Source of the DNA: Bolinopsis microptera
Lineage: Eukaryota > Ctenophora > Tentaculata > Lobata > Bolinopsidae
Reading direction: 5' to 3'
DNA length: 64,000 nt
NCBI RefSeq assembly: GCF_026151205.1
Contig: NC_087076.1
Span: 16,018,419 to 16,082,418 of the forward strand
Made by a program: the position numbers and the translations under genes. Under the pieces are notes generated by a model. It searched no databases, was not told the DNA's origin, and was given only the letters and a program-made list of their open reading frames with translations. The first letter of the stretch is position 1. Every line of letters starts with the position of its first letter. Shown here piece after piece: positions 39,201-42,200 of the stretch.

Positions 39201-42200
39201 GATGAGTTTCTGCTATAAAATTGTAAGCAACCATGTCTGATCTCATCCTCACACTCAAAGATAAATTCTGTCTCCTTTCAGCTACTTTGGCTCAGCCCAC
39301 TCCCAGCAGCTCAATACAGATTGGAGATTCTCTGACACTGTCCTGCAAGATAGAACCTGGGCCACCAGGTGTTCCCCCCACCAACTACTGGCAGATGGAC
39401 GGTGGAGGTCTCCCCACCGGCACTTACACCTATATCAGGGAGGATGAGGACGGTATCACCAGTTTCCTGGTCTTCTTCAGTGTTACTGGCGATATGGATG
39501 GTTCCTACATCTCCTTCATCAGTTTCTACGACGACCAGGTTATTAAGTCTGCTCCTGCGATTTTGTCGGTTGAGGGAATCAAGTCATTCCCAACAGCCGC
39601 ACGTGGGGTGGTAAACGACAAGGTTGTGATCACGTGTGTTGCTAGTGGAGACAGCTATGCATCTAATATTATCTGGTATGAAGATGGAACGGACGTAACT
39701 ACAATCGGTCTAGGATCTATCTCGGCACCAGGTGAACTAATAAAACGAGTAAAACTTGCATTGTATAATGATTAATGACAGCTTTGACTTTTTAAGTGAA
39801 TTGCATTGATCAGTTTTATAGGCCAAACGATTTATGAATATTAATAAAAATTGTACATGGTTCATTTTTAGTTAAAACTCAATCGGGAGGAAAGTTTATG
39901 ACAACATCAGTCCTGACTATCGACTCGCTCAAACCCGAAAATGCTGGAAACCTGGAGTGTGCTATGGATCTAGGATCAAAGACAGTGCGATCTAAACCTT
40001 GTGCTCTGGTGGTAATCGGAATAGAGCAGCCTCCAACTAGTAGTGATTTCTTAATCGGAGAGACTGGCAAACTCTTCTGTATTGCTACAGGTTGGTGGTT
40101 TAAAGCGGGGGTTTCTGGTTTAAATTTTAATGTTTCTAACTTTTTCCTTAGGAAATCTGATTGAAATAGATATTTCTTTGATGATACTGTTGATAGCGGA
40201 TTTTTGTCGTTTCTTAAATTTGATTATTCCTAGCTAATCTTCTCCGTACACAGGTCCCCCACAACCTAGTTTCACCTGGCTGAGAGACGGAGTGGAATAC
40301 ACTGGTGGTGACGATTTCGTGTCCGCCAGCGGTAACCGTTATACCTCTTACCTCAGAATCAGGGACATCGGCAGGGTGAGCATTTGCGGCACCACTAATC
40401 ACTATTGCGGTTACGCTTATTTTTAGGATAAAGTGCATACCATAAGAAATCAATTGCCAGGATTATGATTTTTTCATGCATTGGAACCTTATCTTCCTCT
40501 TATCCTTTTATTCCATCCAGGAAGCAGCAGGAAAGTTCATTTGTAAAGTTTCTTACGCTCCTCTCGGAGACGTCTTCCTCGGGGGAGAAATCCAGTCTGA
40601 AGAAGTAAACCTGAACGTCTACGGTATAATTTCTCTAAAGCTTACCAAGACAACGGTTAACATAGGCGATGACGTCACGATAACTTGTACAGCGGATAAC
40701 CAAGCGAATCCTAAGTTCCTGTGGTACAAGAACGGGTTCGAAATCTCAGACGGTGACAGTGATGCCAGTGCTGCTGAACAGATATCATTGACTGCCGTGA
40801 GTTTATTATGTCTTCTATTGGAAGAAGCATGTCCGGGTTTCCTTACTGATTTCACCCCCAGTTCCATGGTCTAATAATTTGGCATAATATCCGGCCATGG
40901 AACTGGGGGGTAAGGCTTAGGAAGACCTTTGTAAATAAAGTTGTGCTTTTATCAATATTAACATTGTTGTTGAAAGCATAATTAGTCATGCTGTCAATAT
41001 ACAATCACTGATAGTCACCATCACTGCTCGGACTCTACCTAAACTACCCTCAGATTCGAGGTAAAAAAGTGCTGACAGACTTGCAAGTTGCTGACACCGC
41101 TTCGTACGGCTGTGCGGTCCAATATGACACCCGAACCTCGGCGGAGGAGTCCACCTTTGTCACCGTGCTGGCTTCGTGCCCTGTGCTCGAGGTTCCGGAT
41201 AATGGTCGACTGGAGTGCAGCGGCCCCGATACTGAAAAAACTTGTGTGGTGAGAGCAGCATCGCGGGACAGTCAAAATTCATAATATTCAATTTACATTG
41301 AGCTCATGATTTTCCGCGTATTTTAAACGTTGATCACAAGTAGAACTTGCAATCTATGGAGATGATCTTTTATACACGAATCGATTGTAAACGACACCGA
41401 CATAAGCTATCAGCTGAAATCACGATCCGTCTAACATTATGTATTACATGTTGCATTTGGACACGAAGGAAAACACACAATATTAGGCTTGAATCCTTCG
41501 TAAATAAAATATATCTTTAGAGCTTGTAAAACATTTAAGATCAAGCAAAATTCATATAATCATCATAATTTATTTATTATGTATATAACAGGTGGTTTGT
41601 AATGACGGCTACGTCGGTCCTGGTATAACTTACACCTGTAATGACGGAGTGTGGGACCACGTGTCAGCTGACAACCCCACGGGAAAAGTCGGCTCTTGCA
41701 ACTGTAAGTTTACTCATGACACTCTGTGATATTTCGTTTCTCTCTTACAAAGAGAGAGCATAGCTCGAAAAAAATCAACCAACTTATGTCCAAGAGTTTT
41801 AGATTTACTGTTCCCGATAATATATCATCACCGGACTTTTGTCCCACAGTGAAAGTGCTACCCTCAAGAAGGATAGGACGAGTTGTGGTATCGTACACTG
41901 GTCTCAGTGGTAAAGACTACTGTTCTATTGGAATAGGTCCCAAGTTTATTGCTGCCTACCCGATACATTTGGCGAACGGCCAATTCGCCGAAGTTTTGGT
42001 AAGTTAAGACTGTTCACCCAATTTGGTATTAATTGTATAAATTTTGATAACTCGACACACATAAAGTGAATGTATTAATGTTTTGGCTCCTCTTGTACAT
42101 CCTAATCGACGATAAAATATTAACTTTTTCATGCTCAGGCGGGAAAAGCGTACCTGTACGATCAAATAACATGTTCGGGCACATCACAAGTCATGAGGAT

